Positions 61,081-64,000 of a DNA stretch of 64,000 bases are shown piece by piece. Under the pieces are notes generated by a model, which was not told the DNA's origin, did not search any database, and saw only the letters and a list, made by a program, of their open reading frames with translations. The position numbers were made by a program, and so were the translations under genes. The stretch's first letter is position 1, and every line of letters begins with the position of its first letter. This stretch comes from CAMDPA01 sp965223035 (GTDB taxonomy: Bacteria > Pseudomonadota > Alphaproteobacteria > Rhizobiales > Hyphomicrobiaceae): contig OZ244980.1 in assembly GCA_965223035.1 (NCBI GenBank), forward strand, positions 2,790,001 through 2,854,000, given 5' to 3'.

Positions 61081-61103
61081 TGCACATGATCTGGCGGCAA
61101 GGC

Positions 61104-61242
61104 CTAGAGCAACCTGCCTTTGATCGGAATCGGAACGATCCCGATCAAAGGCAGAAAGTTGCTCACCACTTTAAGAGCGATCATCTTTGCGCCTTGAATC
61201 GGAACCGGCTTTGCGGTTCCGATTCAAGGCACGATGATCTAG
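61104..61242 (+). repeat. Family A repeat, full-length copy A15
   Basis: The copy is nearly identical to A2, with TTGAATCGGAACCGG and CGGTTCCGATTCAAG arms in hairpin 2; the two changes compensate each other. Confidence 0.9.
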
Positions 61243-61684
61243 GTGGTATCAGTCGACATGGCACTTGATATTGTGGCGCCGACGGGCGGCAGCGCCGCCT
61301 TGGCCGGCGACCAAGGACAGCGGCCGATTGTGGGTTCGCCGGCTTCTCGGGCCGGTTGCGGATGTGCGCCTGGTGGTCGGCGAGGCCGGTGGTCAGCGAG
61401 GCCGGTGGTCGGCGTTGTAACCTGCACGCGAGGCCCGGGGGCCGGGGGCCCCGGCGCCTGGGCAGCGCGCGCCGTGGTGGGTTTGCGGACCCTGACTTGT
61501 CCGATTTGGCCGAAAGCGCCGTTGGCAAGCAAAGTCACGACAATACTTCTTTAACCGAGAATACAACGCAGGCCATCATACGCGTTGTTGGTGTATTCAA
61601 TTCAATGTTGTTTTACCGTTGGAGGCTATCTTCGTCTTCGTGACCGACAGATATATTGAAAATATAGAGTGTCGGATCACCCAA

Positions 61685-61712
61685 GTCGACGTAAACGTGT
61701 CGACGTAAGCGT
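61685..61712 (+). repeat. 14-bp tandem direct repeat upstream of the first Flp gene
   Basis: GTCGACGTAAACGT is followed directly by GTCGACGTAAGCGT, 34 bp before the start codon. An imperfect inverted repeat (CGACAGATATATT / ATATAGAGTGTCG) lies just upstream at about 61648-61677. These may be regulator-binding sites. Confidence 0.55.
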
Positions 61713-61745
61713 ATGGATACGAAGCTATAGCTGGGAGAGCTGTCA

Positions 61746-61907
61746 ATGAACCTCGTTTCTCGTTTTGTCAACGATGAGTCCGGTGCAACCGCCATCGAAT
61801 ACGGCCTGATCGCCTGCCTCATTAGCGTCGCCATCATCACCGTCGTGACCTCGATTGGCACCAACTTGAACAACGTGTTCACGTCGATCAACAACGCCAT
61901 CGACTAA
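61746..61907 (+). CDS. flp: Flp/Fap-type pilin (53 aa)
   Basis: The short protein MNLVSRFVNDESGATAIEYG followed by LIACLISVAIITVVTSIG is a class IVb Flp prepilin. A short leader ends in ESG, then come the processing site (GATAIEYG), the conserved Glu five residues on and one hydrophobic helix. TadV/CpaA-type peptidase would cleave at the Gly and TadA-type machinery would assemble the pilus. GGGAG precedes ATG 61746. None of the tad/cpa assembly genes is in this window. Confidence 0.9.
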   Translation: MNLVSRFVNDESGATAIEYGLIACLISVAIITVVTSIGTNLNNVFTSINNAID

Positions 61908-62261
61908 TCGTTCGGAAGGTTTGCACAATTGCCTGGTTGGCGTTAGGCGCGCCCACCGGGCAATTGTCCGCCTGCCACGATTTCGGCCGCAGGTGCAAGC
62001 GCCACACACGCAGTAAGCTTTGTAAAGACTTTAGGCGCGATCGGGTCGTCGCGCTGTTTCATGATTGTGCAGTTGGCTAGGATCGGTTGACCACAGATCA
62101 ATCGAATCCGACCGATCGGCGTTGGCAAGCGCCGCATTTACCTGTTGTTACCTCACGTCGCCATACTTGGTGCAGTGACCAGCGTGGCTACGTTTTGTCG
62201 TGCTGGACATCGGCTATCACAGCCAGTTAGTCCACTAAGACATGTTTTAAGTGAGGTACCC
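61908..62261. other. 354-bp spacer between the two pilin genes
   Basis: No gene or A/B repeat is seen. A CAATTG-containing inverted repeat (TTGCACAATTGCC... and GGGCAATTGTCCGCC) lies at about 61921-61972 shortly after the first pilin stop and could attenuate transcription. Confidence 0.45.
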
Positions 62262-62423
62262 ATGCATTTGCTTACTAGATTTGCCGAAGACGAATCCGGC
62301 GCCACCGCCATCGAATACGGCCTGATCGCTGCCCTCCTTTCGGTAGTTATTATCGGCGCACTACAGTCAGTCGGCTCAGACTTGAAAAAAACCTTCAACT
62401 CCATCAAAGACGCGATACAGTAA
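62262..62423 (+). CDS. flp: Flp/Fap-type pilin (53 aa)
   Basis: MHLLTRFAEDESGATAIEYG followed by LIAALLSVVIIGALQSVGSD is a second Flp prepilin, highly similar to the one at 61746 in the leader and processing region but different in the second half. The length is the same (53 residues). GTGAGG lies 5-10 bp upstream of ATG 62262. The pair probably arose by duplication. Confidence 0.9.
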   Translation: MHLLTRFAEDESGATAIEYGLIAALLSVVIIGALQSVGSDLKKTFNSIKDAIQ

Positions 62424-62485
62424 CGGTCCATCAAATCTAGCCTCGAGAAGCCGGTGCGGAGCTCTGGTTGAGCTTAGATCAAGTC

Positions 62486-62596
62486 CGCTTTTGGCGGAAT
62501 CTCCGCGCCGGCCCGCTCCCCTTCCCGCCCGGCCACCCCCACAAGCGTGCCATATCATGGCCGGGCGGGGCAGCGGGGCGGTTCCAGCTCACACTG
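62486..62596 (+). repeat. Family B repeat, copy B13
   Basis: CGCCGGCCCGCTCCCCTTCC, GCCCGGCCACCCCCACAAGC, TCATGGCCGGGCGGGGCAGC and GGTTCCAGCTCACACTGG give a full B unit. The rest of the gap to 62841 contains no gene that I recognise. Confidence 0.85.
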
Positions 62597-62841
62597 GCAC
62601 GTAGCAGACGTCCGCTCCGGCCGCTACTTTGTCCCCACGGTTGTTTGCATCCACGATCCCTCGCGGAGGCGTCGTTGTTTGCCAGTTATGTGACGTCGAT
62701 ACTGGTGGCCGCTTGGGCCAAACGGGTGGTGAGACGTTGGTTAAACGGCGGACCAGCTTCGAGCGACCACGCAGTTTCCACAGTGAATGGCTAAATTGTC
62801 ATCCTTTGAGCTTTTTGTCATGGCGGCTGCGGGCGTGCAGA

Positions 62842-63584
<743 letters not shown>

Positions 63585-63588
<4 letters not shown>

Positions 63589-64000
63589 CGGTCGATCTCC
63601 CGCTCGACGCGCTCCACCTCCTCGTCCTCCACGCCGAGGTAGGCCGCGATCACATGGCTGTCGTTGCGCACCTCCTCCGGCGTTCCATCGGCGATCTTGG
63701 CGCCGTGGTCGAGCACGACGATGCGATCGGACACGCCCATCACGACGCCCATGTCGTGCTCGATCAATAGGATGGAAACGGCATGGTCGTCGCGGATTGA
63801 AAACAACAGCTCATTCAGCTCGGCGCTCTCGCGCGGGTTGAGGCCGGCGGCCGGCTCGTCCAGACACAATAGCTCAGGCGCGGTGCACAGCGCGCGCGCA
63901 ATCTCCAGCCGGCGTTGCTGCCCATAGGACAGATCACCGGCGGCATGATCGGCGCGCTCCAGCAAGTTGACCCGCTTGAGCCAGTCGGCCGACAACGTGA
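63585..64000 (-). CDS. livG: LivG ATP-binding protein, C-terminal part (truncated by window end)
   Basis: The visible part includes LSYGQQRRLEIARALCTAPE (the ABC signature), Walker B LLCLDEPAAGLNPRE, the switch region SILLIEHDMGVVMGVSDRIV and the long LivG-type C-terminus (GTPEEVRNDSHVIAAYLG). The N-terminal P-loop lies beyond base 64000. The TTG at 63995 is not the real start. It is part of the liv ABC transporter operon with livF. Confidence 0.93.

Larger units (their letters stand above)
60666..61745. other. 1.1-kb gene-free region between livK and the first pilin gene
   Basis: It holds copies of B (60692-60775 and 61005-61080) and A (61104-61242). It also holds a GC-rich tract with GAGGCCGGTGGTC direct repeats (about 61365-61425), then a markedly AT-richer stretch (about 61540-61745) that is the leader of the pilin gene. 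No protein-coding frame is credible. Confidence 0.6.

Overview
This is a GC-rich alphaproteobacterial chromosome segment, most likely from the order Hyphomicrobiales (Rhizobiales). The evidence is gene content and order: RpoH beside RluD; lpxD-fabZ-lpxA-lpxI-lpxB with LpxI rather than LpxH; two small DUF465 genes followed by purE-purK-rpsU; a free-standing NDUFS4-type complex I accessory protein; TrmFO; and a MutL that carries the endonuclease motif. No rRNA, tRNA or CRISPR array was seen.

Layout. 0-5.4 kb: an unusual SDR protein, an amidase, a TPR membrane protein, a CRP/FNR regulator and a DUF2147 protein with a long basic tail. 5.5-6.7 kb is gene-poor. 6.7-9.4 kb: rpoH, rluD and a small membrane protein. 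9.6-14.6 kb: the lipid A operon. 14.7-26.4 kb: an ELM1-type protein, fumC, a secreted four-repeat protein, a ribbon-helix-helix protein, a giant AsmA protein and a UvrD/PcrA helicase. 26.7-27.7 kb: an IS630-type element. 27.8-37.4 kb: PPK2, two DUF465 genes, purE/purK, rpsU, a polytopic membrane protein, nadE and a phosphodiester glycosidase. 37.6-42.5 kb: a catabolic-looking module (cyclase-cupin-SDR-hydroxyacyl-CoA dehydrogenase, with a divergent ThDP enzyme). 42.6-50.3 kb: trmFO, a lytic transglycosylase, a HAD phosphatase, murA and mutL. 51.5-55.2 kb: a Rieske ring-hydroxylating dioxygenase module (ferredoxin, alpha and beta subunits) with a 4,5-dihydroxyphthalate decarboxylase-like protein. 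55.3-58.7 kb: NDUFS4-like protein, citrate synthase and a P1 peptidase. 59-64 kb: branched-chain amino-acid ABC transporter genes (livK, livF, partial livG), split by two tiny Flp pilin genes.

The most distinctive feature is non-coding. Two families of dispersed palindromic intergenic repeats occur across the window. Family A (about 140 bp full length, about 60 bp short) is built from two hairpins with exchangeable loops and lies at about 15 loci. Family B (about 100 bp, GGCCACCC/GGGTGGCC core) lies at about 13 loci. The two often abut. They lie mainly at the 3' ends of genes, and several real genes (trmFO, asmA, ppk2, the RHH gene, probably lpxB) take their stop codon or last residues from repeat sequence. 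The IS630 element sits in the CCTTAGG palindrome at the edge of a B copy. Other points of interest are an LpxI with a duplicated C-terminal domain, a secreted protein made of four DUF2541-like units, an SDR protein that lacks YxxxK, and a cupin without its metal histidines.

Functions are called by motif and family recognition on the given translations. No database search was run.
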